Positions 7,648-17,396 of a DNA stretch of 64,000 nt are shown one piece after another (within the stretch, counting starts at the first letter, position 1; each line of letters opens with the position of its first letter). Both the position numbers and the translations under genes were made by a program. The notes under the pieces were generated by a model. That model ran no database searches. It was given only the letters and a program-made list of their open reading frames with translations, and was not told where the DNA came from. Source of the stretch: Lachnoclostridium sp. An118 (lineage in GTDB: Bacteria; Bacillota; Clostridia; Lachnospirales; Lachnospiraceae); assembly GCF_002160985.1 (NCBI RefSeq), contig NZ_NFLQ01000002.1, positions 207,664 through 271,663 of the forward strand, in the 5' to 3' direction.

Positions 7648-9120
7648 ATGGATCATTATGAGTTATACAAGGACATACAGGTCAGGACAAAGGGAGAAAT
7701 ATACATAGGCGTGGTGGGGCCGGTGCGGACCGGAAAATCCACCTTTATCAAGCGTTTTATGGATGTGCTGGTCCTTCCCCATCTGGAGGATGAAAATGTC
7801 AGGGCCAGGACTGTGGATGAGCTTCCCCAGTCTGCCTCCGGAAGGACCATCATGACCACGGAGCCCAAGTTTGTCCCAAAGGAGGCGGCAAACATCGACC
7901 TGACAGACGATGTGTCGGTGAGGATACGTCTCATCGACTGTGTGGGCTACATGGTGGAGGGGGCGTCGGGGCACGAGGAGGAGGGCCAGGAGCGGAAGGT
8001 GAAGACCCCCTGGTTTGACTATGAGATCCCCTTTACAAAGGCGGCGGCTGTGGGTACGGAGAAGGTCATCCACGAGCACTCCACCATCGGCATCGTGGTG
8101 ACAACGGACGGCAGTATCGGGGAGATACCGAGGAGCAGCTACGAGGAGGCGGAGGGGAAGACCATCCGTGAGCTGCAGGGGATCGGGAAGCCCTTTGTGG
8201 TGCTGGTGAACAGCCGCCGCCCGGATGGCGAGGAGGCAAAGAAGACCGCCCGGCACGTCCGGGAGACATACCAGGTGCAGGCTCTGCCCGTGAACTGCGA
8301 GCAGCTGAAGGAGGAGGATATCCACCGGATCATGGAGGCGGTACTCTTTGAGTTCCCTGTGTCGGAGCTACAGTTCTTTATCCCCAGGTGGGCGGAAATA
8401 CTGCCGCCGGACCACAGGATACGGCAGGACCTGGCGGCCTGCGCCCGGGAGCTGCTGGAAAAGATCAGCCAGATACGGGACGCCGCAGCAGGCGTGGAAA
8501 CGCCGGAGAGCCCCTACATAGAGGAGGCGAGGCTGGAAAAGATCGAGATGGACACAGGCTGTGTGAAGATACGCATAGAGATTGGAGAGGAATTTTACTA
8601 CGAGATGCTGAGCGAGATGACCGGGGCGCAGATACAGGGGCAGTGCGGGCTCCTCTGTGAGCTGAAAAGGCTGGCCGCCATGAAAAAGGAGTACGAGTGC
8701 GTCAAGGGGGCCTTTGACAGCGTCAGGATGAAGGGCTACGGGGTGGTGAAGCCGGGACGGGACGAGATTACACTGGATGAGCCGGAGATCATACGCCAGG
8801 GGAACAAGTACGGCGTGAAGATACGGTCCCTCGCCCCCTCCATCCACCTCATCAGGGCGAACATAGAGACGGAGATCGCGCCCATTGTGGGCAGCGAGCA
8901 GCAGGCGGAGGACCTGATACGCTATATCAAAGACAGGAAAGACACAGAGGGCGGCATCTGGGAGACCAATATTTTCGGGAAGACCATCGAGGAGCTGGTG
9001 ATGGACGGCATGCAGAGCCGAATCTCCATGATCGGGGACGACAGTCAGGCAAAGCTGCAGGACACCATGCAGAAGGTGGTGAACGACATCAATGGGGGGA
9101 TGGTCTGCATTATCCTGTAG
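7648..9120 (+). CDS. spoIVA: Stage IV sporulation protein A (spore coat morphogenetic ATPase)
   Basis: ATPase that polymerises on the forespore surface as the base layer of the spore coat, 490 residues, nearly the length of the Bacillus protein. The N-terminus MDHYELYKDIQVRTKGE is typical; a Walker A loop GPVRTGKST lies at 24-32 and a Walker B-like LIDCVGY at about 100. The hydrophobic-ended C-terminus GGMVCIIL is as expected for the membrane-anchoring end. I chose the ATG at 7648, preceded by GGAAGGGG; the reading frame continues 49 codons upstream but those residues do not belong to the family. The gene is monocistronic, followed by a terminator. A sigma-E promoter is expected from known biology; I could not place one with confidence. 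Confidence 0.96.
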   Translation: MDHYELYKDIQVRTKGEIYIGVVGPVRTGKSTFIKRFMDVLVLPHLEDENVRARTVDELPQSASGRTIMTTEPKFVPKEAANIDLTDDVSVRIRLIDCVGYMVEGASGHEEEGQERKVKTPWFDYEIPFTKAAAVGTEKVIHEHSTIGIVVTTDGSIGEIPRSSYEEAEGKTIRELQGIGKPFVVLVNSRRPDGEEAKKTARHVRETYQVQALPVNCEQLKEEDIHRIMEAVLFEFPVSELQFFIPRWAEILPPDHRIRQDLAACARELLEKISQIRDAAAGVETPESPYIEEARLEKIEMDTGCVKIRIEIGEEFYYEMLSEMTGAQIQGQCGLLCELKRLAAMKKEYECVKGAFDSVRMKGYGVVKPGRDEITLDEPEIIRQGNKYGVKIRSLAPSIHLIRANIETEIAPIVGSEQQAEDLIRYIKDRKDTEGGIWETNIFGKTIEELVMDGMQSRISMIGDDSQAKLQDTMQKVVNDINGGMVCIIL

Positions 9121-9150
9121 AGGAGGAGTGTTTTCAAGGGTCGGCCTAAA

Positions 9151-9177
9151 GGGCTTCGCGGGCGCGGAGTCCTTTTT
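9151..9177 (+). terminator. Terminator after spoIVA
   Basis: GGGCTTCG pairs with CGGAGTCC (two G-U pairs) around a 6-base loop and runs into TTTTT. Confidence 0.65.
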
Positions 9178-9364
9178 CTGTACGGGCTGCTGTTTCCGCC
9201 GCAGAGATGGGGAAAACAAAGTTTTTTATGGAAACTTTTGGAGATGTGTGCTAGTATAAACGTAAAGCAGTATATTTCCGGGAGTTTCTGAAGGCGCAGG
9301 CCGTATCTGATACGTCTTGATACGTCTGTCACAAGATGGAAGGATTATGTGGAGGCAAATGAGG

Positions 9365-9460
9365 ATGAGTATACATGAGTGCGACCAGGAAAAACATATC
9401 AGGCAGGAGAGGGGATATGTGGGGGAGGATAAATACTACTTTACCATTGTGTCCACATAG
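9365..9460 (+). CDS. Possible 31-residue peptide
   Basis: Within the 450-base gap between spoIVA and the ABC genes, an ATG at 9365 stands 9 bases after GGAGG (9351-9355) and opens a short frame ending DKYYFTIVST. It is charged and has no membrane segment. The ribosome-binding site is good, but the frame is short and unrecognised, so it may be chance. The rest of the gap (9180-9350) holds a tandem TGATACGTCT pair near 9307-9326 and nothing else I can identify. Confidence 0.22.
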   Translation: MSIHECDQEKHIRQERGYVGEDKYYFTIVST

Positions 9461-9488
9461 ACGGGGCTGTTGCATTCCATTTTTGTTG

Positions 9489-9517
9489 TTGACAGGAGTG
9501 TCTTTTGCACATATAAT
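9489..9517 (+). promoter_or_regulatory. Consensus vegetative promoter for the ABC operon
   Basis: TTGACA at 9489-9494 and TATAAT at 9512-9517 with a 17-base spacer: an exact match to the housekeeping consensus, 55 bases ahead of the ATPase start. Confidence 0.88.
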
Positions 9518-9571
9518 TGTATTACAATATTAATACAAAAATCATCGCAAAATGCGCAGGGGGAAGAGACC

Positions 9572-10270
9572 ATGTTAGAGGTACAGGGACTCAGAAAAAT
9601 GTACGGGAAAAATCTGGCGGTGGACCAGGTCAGCTTTTTTGTGCCGGACGGGAGAGTGGGGATCCTGCTCGGCCCCAACGGAGCGGGAAAATCTACCATC
9701 ATCAAGAGTATAGCAGGGCTGCTGAGATATGAAGGGATGATACGGATACAGGGGATACCCTCCAGGGAGCTGGAGGCGAAGCGGATATTCGGCTATGTGC
9801 CGGAGATCCCCTCCATGTTCGAGGCACTTTCTGTCCGTGAGCACATCCAGTACATACGCATGGCCTACAAAAGTCCTGTCACGGACCAGGAGGTGGAGAG
9901 TCTGCTGGACAGATTCGAGATGACGGACAAGGCGGACAAGCTGGGGAATGAGCTGTCCAAGGGAATGATGCAGAAGGTGAGCATCCTCTGCGCCCTGGCG
10001 GTAAAGCCCCAGGTCATCCTCTTTGACGAACCCATGGTGGGGCTGGACCCTCAGGCCATCCGGGAGCTGAAGGAGGTCATCCTGGAGCTTAGGAGCCAGG
10101 GGGTGACGGTGCTCATCAGCACCCACATGCTGGAGATGGTGGAGGAGCTGTGGGACGTCATGTTTGTAATGGAAAAGGGGCATATCAAGGCCTCTTTCCG
10201 AAAGGAGGATGCAGGAGACAGGGACCTGGACGACCTGTTCTTTGAAGTGACAGGTGGTGAGAAGAGATGA
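9572..10270 (+). CDS. ABC transporter ATP-binding protein
   Basis: ATPase of 232 residues for the membrane protein encoded next. Walker A is GPNGAGKST (about 37-45), the signature region reads NELSKGMMQK, an LSKG variant of LSGGQ that is common in ABC-2 type exporters, Walker B is VILFDEPMVGLDP, and the switch histidine is in ISTHML. The ATG at 9572 follows a GGGGGAAGAG site; an upstream in-frame start exists but lies between the promoter elements. It overlaps the next gene by four bases. The transported substrate is unknown; sequence type suggests export. Confidence 0.92.
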   Translation: MLEVQGLRKMYGKNLAVDQVSFFVPDGRVGILLGPNGAGKSTIIKSIAGLLRYEGMIRIQGIPSRELEAKRIFGYVPEIPSMFEALSVREHIQYIRMAYKSPVTDQEVESLLDRFEMTDKADKLGNELSKGMMQKVSILCALAVKPQVILFDEPMVGLDPQAIRELKEVILELRSQGVTVLISTHMLEMVEELWDVMFVMEKGHIKASFRKEDAGDRDLDDLFFEVTGGEKR

Positions 10271-11835
10271 GAGCACTTTTGTATCTGACGAAGAGAAGCT
10301 TTATCAACCGGGCCAAAAAGGCCGTGAGAAAGCCGGTGACCTACCTCTATATAGCTCTGGGCGTTTTTTATGTGGCAGGCATCCTGGCCGCCTTCGCCTC
10401 CCTGGCGGCTGCGGGGGGCATTGCCCATAAAGAGGGGATCGTCTATGTCATGACAGTGTGGCTCTACTTTATCTTCTGCAGCAATTTTTTGTCCTACGCC
10501 AAGCTGAAGGGCGTGATATTCAGGCCCAGCCACGCCCACTTTATCTTTACGGCGCCCATCAGCTCCAAGCTGGTGCTGCTCCACGGGGCGATCCTGAACT
10601 ATACAGTCTCCTTTGTGGCTGACCTTTTGTTCTCCGTGGCAGCGGTGACGGTCTTTCACGTGGAGCCGGCAAGGGGCGTTTTGCTCTTTGTCTTCTGCTT
10701 TGTGTTTGAGACTGTGTTTGAGACGAGCCTGATGGTCTTTCTGTATTCCGGTGAGGAGCGGTTTAGAGGGCTGATACGCCTCCTGCGCCTCTTGATACTG
10801 GCTCTCGTGGTGGCGGTCGCCTCTGTTGCCGCCTGGTATCTCGTGGCAGGTGGCATCCGCGTCGAGACCGTCCTGTCCCTGCTCGACTCGCCGGCGCTGA
10901 AGCTCCTCCCGGTGGCGGGCTGGGAGGTGTCGGCGGTGAGCCTTCTCGTGACCGGGCCGGACCTCTGGAATGTCATCGGCACGGTGCTCTTCCTTCTGGC
11001 CTGTACGGGGATGTTTCTTGTGGCCTGGAAGATCCGCTGCACGGGAGCCTACTACGAGGACGCAGCCAAATTCGCGGACGACTACGCGGAGCTCAGAAAG
11101 AGGAACCAAAAGGGTGAGAGCGGCCTGGGCTTCGGGAAAAAGAAGCTGAAGAAGGCATCCCTCTCCGGGTGGGGGACGGGCGCCAGAGCTATCCTGAGCC
11201 GGCAGCTCCTGGAGTACAAAAAAGAGCGGTTCTTTATCTTCACAGGCTTTACCCTGGCCGCCCTCATAGGAGCGGTGGCCTGCATCTTCTTTGTAGGACG
11301 GCCTCAGGAAGACCTGCCGCCGGAGCTGGTGCTCATGGGTGTGGCAGTCTACATGGTCTTTGTGGGTACCGGGTACATGGGAAAATGGGGGAAGGAGCTG
11401 GAGCAGCCCTACATCTACCTGATCCCCGAGCCGGCTGCGAAGAAGCTCTGGTACGCCACCTGCACAGAGCACCTGAAGGCTCTTGTGGATGCGGTGCTGT
11501 TCTTCGTTCCCGTGGGCCTGGCCTGGGGACTTCCCATCTGGAAGACCGGGGCCATCATCCTCTCCTACGTGGTGCTGCAGGCCAACCGACTCTACATCAA
11601 GGTGCTTGGGGACAGCCTTTTGGGCGACACCCTGGGAACGACAGGAAAACAGTTCTTCCTTCTGGCGGTCCAGGGCGGCATACTGGGGATCGGCGCCCTT
11701 GTCAGCATCCCGGCGTCATACTTTATAAATACAAATTTACTCTTTTTAATCGTGCCGATTTATAGTATGATGATTACAGTGCTGATCGCTGCTCTTACCG
11801 TCCCAAGATTTGAGTGCATGGAGCAGTGGGATTAG
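10267..11835 (+). CDS. ABC exporter membrane protein
   Basis: A 522-residue polytopic membrane protein with about ten or more hydrophobic segments, translationally coupled to the ATPase gene (ATGA overlap). It resembles the putative ABC exporter family of Firmicutes with an early [18 protein letters not shown] basic region followed by paired membrane helices, a central cytoplasmic loop rich in Lys and Glu (about 265-300), and a second membrane block. No substrate can be assigned. Confidence 0.8.
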   Translation: MRALLYLTKRSFINRAKKAVRKPVTYLYIALGVFYVAGILAAFASLAAAGGIAHKEGIVYVMTVWLYFIFCSNFLSYAKLKGVIFRPSHAHFIFTAPISSKLVLLHGAILNYTVSFVADLLFSVAAVTVFHVEPARGVLLFVFCFVFETVFETSLMVFLYSGEERFRGLIRLLRLLILALVVAVASVAAWYLVAGGIRVETVLSLLDSPALKLLPVAGWEVSAVSLLVTGPDLWNVIGTVLFLLACTGMFLVAWKIRCTGAYYEDAAKFADDYAELRKRNQKGESGLGFGKKKLKKASLSGWGTGARAILSRQLLEYKKERFFIFTGFTLAALIGAVACIFFVGRPQEDLPPELVLMGVAVYMVFVGTGYMGKWGKELEQPYIYLIPEPAAKKLWYATCTEHLKALVDAVLFFVPVGLAWGLPIWKTGAIILSYVVLQANRLYIKVLGDSLLGDTLGTTGKQFFLLAVQGGILGIGALVSIPASYFINTNLLFLIVPIYSMMITVLIAALTVPRFECMEQWD

Positions 11836-11870
11836 GGAAAATAACGACAACATGCAAGGAGGGTCACGAA

Positions 11871-12347
11871 ATGTTGGATGAAGAATTTGTCACACTTGAG
11901 ATCGGGAAGACAAAGCACATCGCGCTGGTAGCCCACGATGGGAAAAAGCAGGAGCTGGTGGACTGGTGCGACAGGAATAAAGAGATACTGAAGGGCCATT
12001 TTCTCTGCGGGACAGGGACTACGGCCAAGCTCATAGCGGAGAAGACGGGACTGCCGGTGAAAGGGTTCTGCAGCGGACCTCTGGGAGGGGACCAGCAGAT
12101 AGGAGCCAAGATCGTGGAAGGGCAGATCGATTTTATGATCTTTCTGTGGGACCCGCTGGAGGCGCAGCCCCATGACCCGGATGTGAAGGCGCTCCTGCGC
12201 ATCGCCGTGGTCTATGATATCCCCATAGCCAATAACCTGGCCACTGCGGACTTTATGCTCAATTCCAGATACATGTCCGAGCCCTACGCGAGAAAGATCG
12301 AGAATTTCAACAGGACGATCCAGCAGCGCGTGGAGAGGATGAAATAG
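11871..12347 (+). CDS. mgsA: Methylglyoxal synthase
   Basis: Converts dihydroxyacetone phosphate to methylglyoxal and phosphate, relieving sugar-phosphate stress when phosphate is scarce. 158 residues, the usual length. Motifs: [10 protein letters not shown] near the start, GTGTTAKLI (phosphate binding), [12 protein letters not shown] with the catalytic aspartate, and [20 protein letters not shown]. The ATG at 11871 follows AGGAGGG by 8 bases. It lies between the ABC exporter genes and a methyltransferase gene whose start immediately follows its stop. Confidence 0.95.
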   Translation: MLDEEFVTLEIGKTKHIALVAHDGKKQELVDWCDRNKEILKGHFLCGTGTTAKLIAEKTGLPVKGFCSGPLGGDQQIGAKIVEGQIDFMIFLWDPLEAQPHDPDVKALLRIAVVYDIPIANNLATADFMLNSRYMSEPYARKIENFNRTIQQRVERMK

Positions 12348-13103
12348 GTGGCTGAGGCATACGGCAGTTTTTCGGAGGTCTATGACACCTTCATGGACAA
12401 TGTGCCCTACCGGGAGTGGGCCGGCTACATAGAGGAAAAGCTGAGACAGCAGGGGATAGAGGAGGGCCTTGTCCTGGACCTGGGATGCGGGACAGGCAGC
12501 ATGACAGAGGAGCTGGCGGACGCCGGGTACGATATGATCGGAGTGGACAGCTCCCCGGAGATGCTGGAGCAGGCTTTTGAGAAGAAGGAAAAAAGCGGCC
12601 GCGACATCCTCTACCTCCTGCAGGACATGAGGGAGTTTGAGCTCTACGGCACCGTCAGGGCGGTGGTCAGCGCCTGCGACTGCCTCAACTATATCACGGA
12701 CCCGGAGGAGCTGCTGGAGGTGTTCCGGCTGGTGAACAACTACCTGGATCCGGGAGGCATCTTCCTCTTTGACTTCAACACGGAGTACAAGTACAGGGAG
12801 GTGCTGGGAGAGCAGACCATCGCTGAGGACAGGGATGAGTGCAGCTTCATCTGGGACAACTATTACGATGAGGAGGAGCGGATCAACTCCTACGAGCTGA
12901 CTCTTTTTATCCGGGAGGAGGGGGACCTCTACCGGAAATACAAGGAGCAGCATTTCCAGAGGGCCTACACCCTGGAGGAGATGAAGGAGCTGCTGGAAAG
13001 GGGCGGCCTGACTTTCCTGTCAGCCCGGGAAGGCTATACAGACAGGGAGGCAGGGCCTGGGAGCGAGAGGATAACCATCATGGCGAGGGAGTGCGGAAAA
13101 TAA
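12348..13103 (+). CDS. Class I SAM-dependent methyltransferase
   Basis: A 251-residue cytoplasmic methyltransferase. Motif I VLDLGCGTGSM is at about 42-52, motif II-like GVDSSPEMLEQA follows, and YLDPGGIFLFDFN is the post-IV region. The start is a GTG directly after the mgsA stop with GGAGAGG upstream. The YGSFSEVYDTFMDNVPY opening is typical of a broad family of unassigned small-molecule methyltransferases next to methylglyoxal or translation genes. The substrate is unknown. Confidence 0.85.
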   Translation: MAEAYGSFSEVYDTFMDNVPYREWAGYIEEKLRQQGIEEGLVLDLGCGTGSMTEELADAGYDMIGVDSSPEMLEQAFEKKEKSGRDILYLLQDMREFELYGTVRAVVSACDCLNYITDPEELLEVFRLVNNYLDPGGIFLFDFNTEYKYREVLGEQTIAEDRDECSFIWDNYYDEEERINSYELTLFIREEGDLYRKYKEQHFQRAYTLEEMKELLERGGLTFLSAREGYTDREAGPGSERITIMARECGK

Positions 13104-13114
13104 TCCGCGCTCCC

Positions 13115-13143
13115 TTGTCAAGTATGGGAAAAAATATTAGAAT
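13115..13143 (+). promoter_or_regulatory. Vegetative promoter for hsp33 operon
   Basis: TTGTCA at 13115-13120 and TAGAAT at 13138-13143, spacer 17 bases, 40 bases before the hsp33 start. Confidence 0.7.
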
Positions 13144-13183
13144 GGTACATGAGTCAAAAAAAGAGAAAGGATCAAAAAGATAG

Positions 13184-14071
13184 ATGACACAGAAGACAGA
13201 CTATATTGTAAGGGCGACCGCCGCGGGAGGACAGATCAGAGCCTTTGCGGCCACTACAAGGGGGCTTGTGGAGGAGGCAAGGGGGCGCCATGGCACCAGT
13301 CCGGTGGCCACGGCGGCCTTAGGGCGCCTTCTGACAGCGGGCGTCATGATGGGGAGCATGATGAAGAACGACACCGACGTGCTGACTCTCCAGATAAGCG
13401 GGGACGGCCCCCTGGGAGGCATCACGGTGACGGCGGACAGCCAGGGGAATGTGAAGGGCTACGTGCAGGACCCGGATGTGATGCTCCCCCCGAAGAACGG
13501 GAAGCTGGATGTGGGAGGAGCCGTGGGGATCGGCCTTCTCACGGTCATCAAGGACATGGGCCTTAAAGAGCCCTACTCGGGACAGACCATCCTTGTGACA
13601 AGCGAGATTGCGGAGGACCTGACCTACTATTTTGCCAATTCAGAGCAGGTGCCATCCTCTGTGGGGCTGGGCGTGCTCATGGAAAAGGACAACACGGTAA
13701 AGTGTGCGGGCGGATTCATCGTGCAGCTCATGCCCTTTGCCGAGGAGCGGGTGATCAGCCGCCTGGAGGAGAATGTGGGAAAGATCACCTCTGTGACAAA
13801 GCTCCTGGAGGAGGGATACACGCCCCAGCGGCTCCTTGAGGAGCTCACAGAGGGGCTGGACCTGGAGATCACGGACACCATGCCCGCCCGGTTTTACTGC
13901 AACTGCTCCAAAGAGAGGGTGGAGCGGGCCGTGGCCAGCATCGGGGAGAAGGATATCCGGGAGATGATAGGCGAGGGAAAGGACATTGAAGTGAAGTGTC
14001 ATTTCTGTAATACCGCCTATACCTATTCAGTGGAAGAGCTGAAGAGCATACTGGAGAGAAGCAGAAAATAG
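13184..14071 (+). CDS. hslO: Redox-regulated chaperone Hsp33
   Basis: Cytoplasmic holdase chaperone that is switched on when its zinc-bound cysteines are oxidised. 295 residues, close to the family length. The N-terminal domain has the typical YIVRATAAGGQIRAFA and GPLGGITV; the redox switch at the C-terminus shows CNC and CHFC (about 236-272), the four zinc ligands. It leads an operon with nadE and four further genes. Confidence 0.95.
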   Translation: MTQKTDYIVRATAAGGQIRAFAATTRGLVEEARGRHGTSPVATAALGRLLTAGVMMGSMMKNDTDVLTLQISGDGPLGGITVTADSQGNVKGYVQDPDVMLPPKNGKLDVGGAVGIGLLTVIKDMGLKEPYSGQTILVTSEIAEDLTYYFANSEQVPSSVGLGVLMEKDNTVKCAGGFIVQLMPFAEERVISRLEENVGKITSVTKLLEEGYTPQRLLEELTEGLDLEITDTMPARFYCNCSKERVERAVASIGEKDIREMIGEGKDIEVKCHFCNTAYTYSVEELKSILERSRK

Positions 14072-14086
14072 AGAGGAGTGTGGACC

Positions 14087-16015
14087 TTGAGACATGGTTT
14101 TGTAAAGGTGGCGGCAGCCACCCCCGACATCCGGGTGGCGGATGTGGCGTACAATAAAGAGCAGATATGCCGGCTCATCGAGGAGACGGCGTCGGAGGAA
14201 GCCAAGATCGTGGCGTTCCCCGAGCTTGCCCTCACCGGCTACACCTGCGGTGACCTCTTTACCCAGGATGTGCTCCTTGGTGAAGTAAGGAGGGCCATCT
14301 GCGAGGTGGCGGCAGCTACAAAGGAGAAGGACGCTCTTATCTTTGTGGGCATGCCCCTGGCGGTGGAGGGAGAGCTCTACAACGTGGCGGCGGCCCTGAA
14401 CAGGGGGAAGATCCTGGGATTTACCACCAAGAGCTTCCTGCCCAACTACGGGGAATTCTACGAGATGCGCCAGTTCCGGGAGGGACCGGAGGACGTGCGG
14501 TACATCCCGTTTGAGGGGGAGAGGGTCCTCTTTGGGCCCCGGATCCTCTTTGAGGCGGACGCCATGCCGGACCTGGTGGTGTCCGCGGAAATCTGTGAGG
14601 ACGTCTGGTCCCCTGTGCCGCCCAGCATCGACGCGGCCAGAGAGGGTGCCACGGTCATCGTCAACTGCTCTGCCAGCGATGAGACCATCGGCAAGGCGGC
14701 CTACAGGAAGAGCCTCATCGAAGGACAGTCGGCCCGGCTCCTTGCGGCCTACATTTATGCCAATGCGGGGGAGGGAGAGTCCACCACAGACCTTGTCTTT
14801 GGCGGCCACAACATCATCTCTGAGAACGGAACTACCCTGGCGGAGGGAGAGAGGTTCCAAAACGGTGTCATCTATGCCCAGGTCGATGTGAAGCGGCTGA
14901 TAAGCGAGCGGAGGAAGAACACTACCTTCAAGACTGCCCGGGACCGCCGCCTCCCGAGGGTCCCCTTCCATGTGGAGCTGACCCGGACACGGCTTTCAAG
15001 GAAGTTTCCCTCCCGCCCCTTTGTGCCGGACGCCAAGGAGGAGAGGGACAGAAGATGTGAGGAGATACTCACCATCCAGGCCATGGGGCTGAAGAAACGG
15101 CTGGCCCACACCCGGGCAAAGACCGCGGTGGTGGGCATCTCCGGGGGCCTGGACTCCACTCTGGCCCTCCTTGTGACGGCCCGAGCCTTTGACATGCTGG
15201 GGATGGACCGGGGACAGATCATCGCGGTGACTATGCCCTGCTTTGGCACTACGGACCGGACCTACAATAATGCCTGCCAGATGGCGCTGAAGCTGGGGGC
15301 CCAGCTCCGTGAGGTGCGGATCGCCGACTCGGTTGCCAGCCATTTCCGGGATATCGGCCACGATATGGAGGACCACAGCGTCACCTACGAGAATGCCCAG
15401 GCCAGGGAGCGGACCCAGGTGCTCATGGACATCTCCAACCAGACAGGCGGGCTCGTGGTGGGTACAGGTGACATGTCCGAGCTGGCTCTCGGATGGGCCA
15501 CCTACAACGGGGACCACATGTCCATGTACGGAGTCAACGCCTCTGTGCCGAAGACGCTGGTGCGGCATCTGGTGCGCTACTGCGCGGACACGGAGAAGGA
15601 CCAGGAGCTGCAGGAGGTGCTCTATGACGTGCTGGACACGCCGGTGAGCCCGGAGCTCCTTCCTCCAAAGGACGGACAGATCGCCCAGAAGACGGAGGAC
15701 CTGGTAGGCCCCTACGAGCTCCACGACTTTTACCTGTACTATTTCCTCCGCTTCGGGTACGAGCCCTCCAAGATCTACCGCATCGCAAAGGCGGCCTTTG
15801 CGGGCGAGTACGACGAGGAGACCATCTACAGATGGCTGCGCACCTTCTGCTGGCGGTTTTTTGGCCAGCAGTTCAAGAGATCCTGCCTTCCGGACGGCCC
15901 CAAGGTGGGGACGGTGGCGCTGTCGCCCAGAGGGGACTGGCGGATGCCAAGCGACGCCTGCGTGGACGTGTGGATACGTGACCTGGAAAAAGAGGCGAAA
16001 GGAGAAGTGGTATAA
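14087..16015 (+). CDS. nadE: Glutamine-dependent NAD+ synthetase
   Basis: Makes NAD+ from nicotinate adenine dinucleotide with ammonia drawn from glutamine. 642 residues: an N-terminal nitrilase-type glutaminase domain with catalytic E46, K115 and C170 (ICEDVW), then the synthetase domain with the P-loop SGGLDST and GTGDMSELALGWATYNGDHM. I place the start at TTG 14087, eight bases after AGGAG; this gives MRHGFVKVAAATP, the usual beginning. A GTG at 14078 overlaps the ribosome-binding site and is unlikely. The stop overlaps the next start by one base. Confidence 0.95.
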   Translation: MRHGFVKVAAATPDIRVADVAYNKEQICRLIEETASEEAKIVAFPELALTGYTCGDLFTQDVLLGEVRRAICEVAAATKEKDALIFVGMPLAVEGELYNVAAALNRGKILGFTTKSFLPNYGEFYEMRQFREGPEDVRYIPFEGERVLFGPRILFEADAMPDLVVSAEICEDVWSPVPPSIDAAREGATVIVNCSASDETIGKAAYRKSLIEGQSARLLAAYIYANAGEGESTTDLVFGGHNIISENGTTLAEGERFQNGVIYAQVDVKRLISERRKNTTFKTARDRRLPRVPFHVELTRTRLSRKFPSRPFVPDAKEERDRRCEEILTIQAMGLKKRLAHTRAKTAVVGISGGLDSTLALLVTARAFDMLGMDRGQIIAVTMPCFGTTDRTYNNACQMALKLGAQLREVRIADSVASHFRDIGHDMEDHSVTYENAQARERTQVLMDISNQTGGLVVGTGDMSELALGWATYNGDHMSMYGVNASVPKTLVRHLVRYCADTEKDQELQEVLYDVLDTPVSPELLPPKDGQIAQKTEDLVGPYELHDFYLYYFLRFGYEPSKIYRIAKAAFAGEYDEETIYRWLRTFCWRFFGQQFKRSCLPDGPKVGTVALSPRGDWRMPSDACVDVWIRDLEKEAKGEVV

Positions 16016-16938
16016 TGACAGTAGAGCAAATGACAGCAGTGGACCAGAGGGAGGTTGACAGGAGAATACGGCGCTGCCGCCTCAGGCAGTGGCTGGGATG
16101 GACCGCCTACGCCCTGGTGGTCATCCATCTCCTCTATATGATATTCGGGGTGTTCCCCATGCAGGCCTGGATGCGGCCCTACGGGAGGGGCATGACCCAG
16201 CTGTGCGTGATCGTCCTTCACTTTGTGGTGCTCTTTGTCCTGGCCGTTGTGGCAAAGACCGGGAGCACCTGGGTCTACGGGGCGCTCCAGAAGGAGTGCG
16301 ACCCCTTCCTCTTTGAGGCCTGCGTCTACCATATGGGCTTCATGGGAAATGAGAACCTGAAACGGCTGAACCTGGCCATTGCCCAGTATTACCAGGGAAA
16401 TTTCCAGCAGGCCATGGACACCATCATGCACACGGACCCCTCATCCTTTAAGAAGACAAACCGGCTGAATTATTATGTCCTAAAGAGCGGCCTCTGCTTC
16501 CGCTTTGGCATGGGGGACAAGGTGAGAGAGCTGGAAAACGAGTTCCAGCGGAGGATAAGCGGCAAGCAGGACACAAAAAACATGCAGCTCCTCTGCGTTA
16601 TGAACAATCTGAAGCGGGCCAGGGCGAACAAAGACTATGAATCCGCCTGGCGCTTCTATCATGAGTGGTTCCACCTGTCCGGAGCGGAAAGCCAGCAGCT
16701 CTGGTCAAAGGTAGGCAGGGCATGGCAGCAGGCGGTGCTGGAGCGGGACTGCGGGAATGAAGCAGGAGCCCGGGCGGCCTTTGCCTATGTGGAGAAGTAC
16801 GGGAACCGCCTGATGTTTGTGGAGGATGCAGCCCGTTTCCTGCACCCGGAGCGGGCGGAGGAACATGCAAAACAGCCGGAGGAGACGGCGAAGACAGAAG
16901 GGGAAGGAGAAAGAGACAATGGAGGAGCTGAGGCTTAA
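16015..16938 (+). CDS. Two-helix membrane protein with TPR-like cytoplasmic domain
   Basis: A 307-residue protein of unknown function. Two membrane helices lie at about 27-49 and 60-83. The rest looks like a helical repeat domain: LAIAQYYQGNFQQAMDTIM and ARANKDYESAWRFYHEWF have the spacing and residues of tetratricopeptide-like helices. The end is acidic and charged. It is translationally coupled to nadE (TAATG) and its last 20 bases overlap the next gene. I do not recognise a named family. Confidence 0.7.
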   Translation: MTVEQMTAVDQREVDRRIRRCRLRQWLGWTAYALVVIHLLYMIFGVFPMQAWMRPYGRGMTQLCVIVLHFVVLFVLAVVAKTGSTWVYGALQKECDPFLFEACVYHMGFMGNENLKRLNLAIAQYYQGNFQQAMDTIMHTDPSSFKKTNRLNYYVLKSGLCFRFGMGDKVRELENEFQRRISGKQDTKNMQLLCVMNNLKRARANKDYESAWRFYHEWFHLSGAESQQLWSKVGRAWQQAVLERDCGNEAGARAAFAYVEKYGNRLMFVEDAARFLHPERAEEHAKQPEETAKTEGEGERDNGGAEA

Positions 16939-17350
16939 GGAGAAAGCGGCTGAAAACTTTAATAAGATCTATAACTGCTGTCAGTCCGTGGCCTGTACAG
17001 TCTGTGAAAAATACGGGGTGAGCCAGGAGGACATGTTCCGCATGACAGAGGGGTTCGGGTCCGGCATAGGCGGGCTGAAGGACACCTGCGGGGCGGTCAT
17101 GGGGATGTTCCTCATCATCAGCCTGGCAAACAGCGCCGGGGACATGGAGGACCCCACCCGGACCAAGCTGGATACATACGCCAAATTCCAGGAGGCGGCA
17201 GAGATATTCAAAGCGAGGAGAGGGTCCCTGTACTGCCGGGACCTGAAGACCCAGGACGGTCCCCAGCCTCTTCCCTGCTGCATGGCCTGCGTGGAGGACG
17301 CGGCCCAGATACTGGAAGAACTTTTGAAAAAATGGGAAATCCTGTCATAA
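16919..17350 (+). CDS. C_GCAxxG_C_C family protein (putative redox-active)
   Basis: A 143-residue cysteine-rich protein of the C_GCAxxG_C_C family, named for its cysteine pattern. Visible are NCCQSVACTVCEKYG near the N-terminus, GFGSGIGGLKDTCGAVMG in the middle and PCCMACVEDAA near the end. The family is thought to be a redox or metal-linked membrane-associated or soluble protein; no function is established. ATG 16919 is supported by GGGGAAGGAGA upstream and lies inside the end of the preceding gene, so it belongs to the nadE operon. Confidence 0.85.
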   Translation: MEELRLKEKAAENFNKIYNCCQSVACTVCEKYGVSQEDMFRMTEGFGSGIGGLKDTCGAVMGMFLIISLANSAGDMEDPTRTKLDTYAKFQEAAEIFKARRGSLYCRDLKTQDGPQPLPCCMACVEDAAQILEELLKKWEILS

Positions 17351-17396
17351 AAGAGAAAACAGGCGCATATATATGATCACAGGAGGATGTTGGAGC

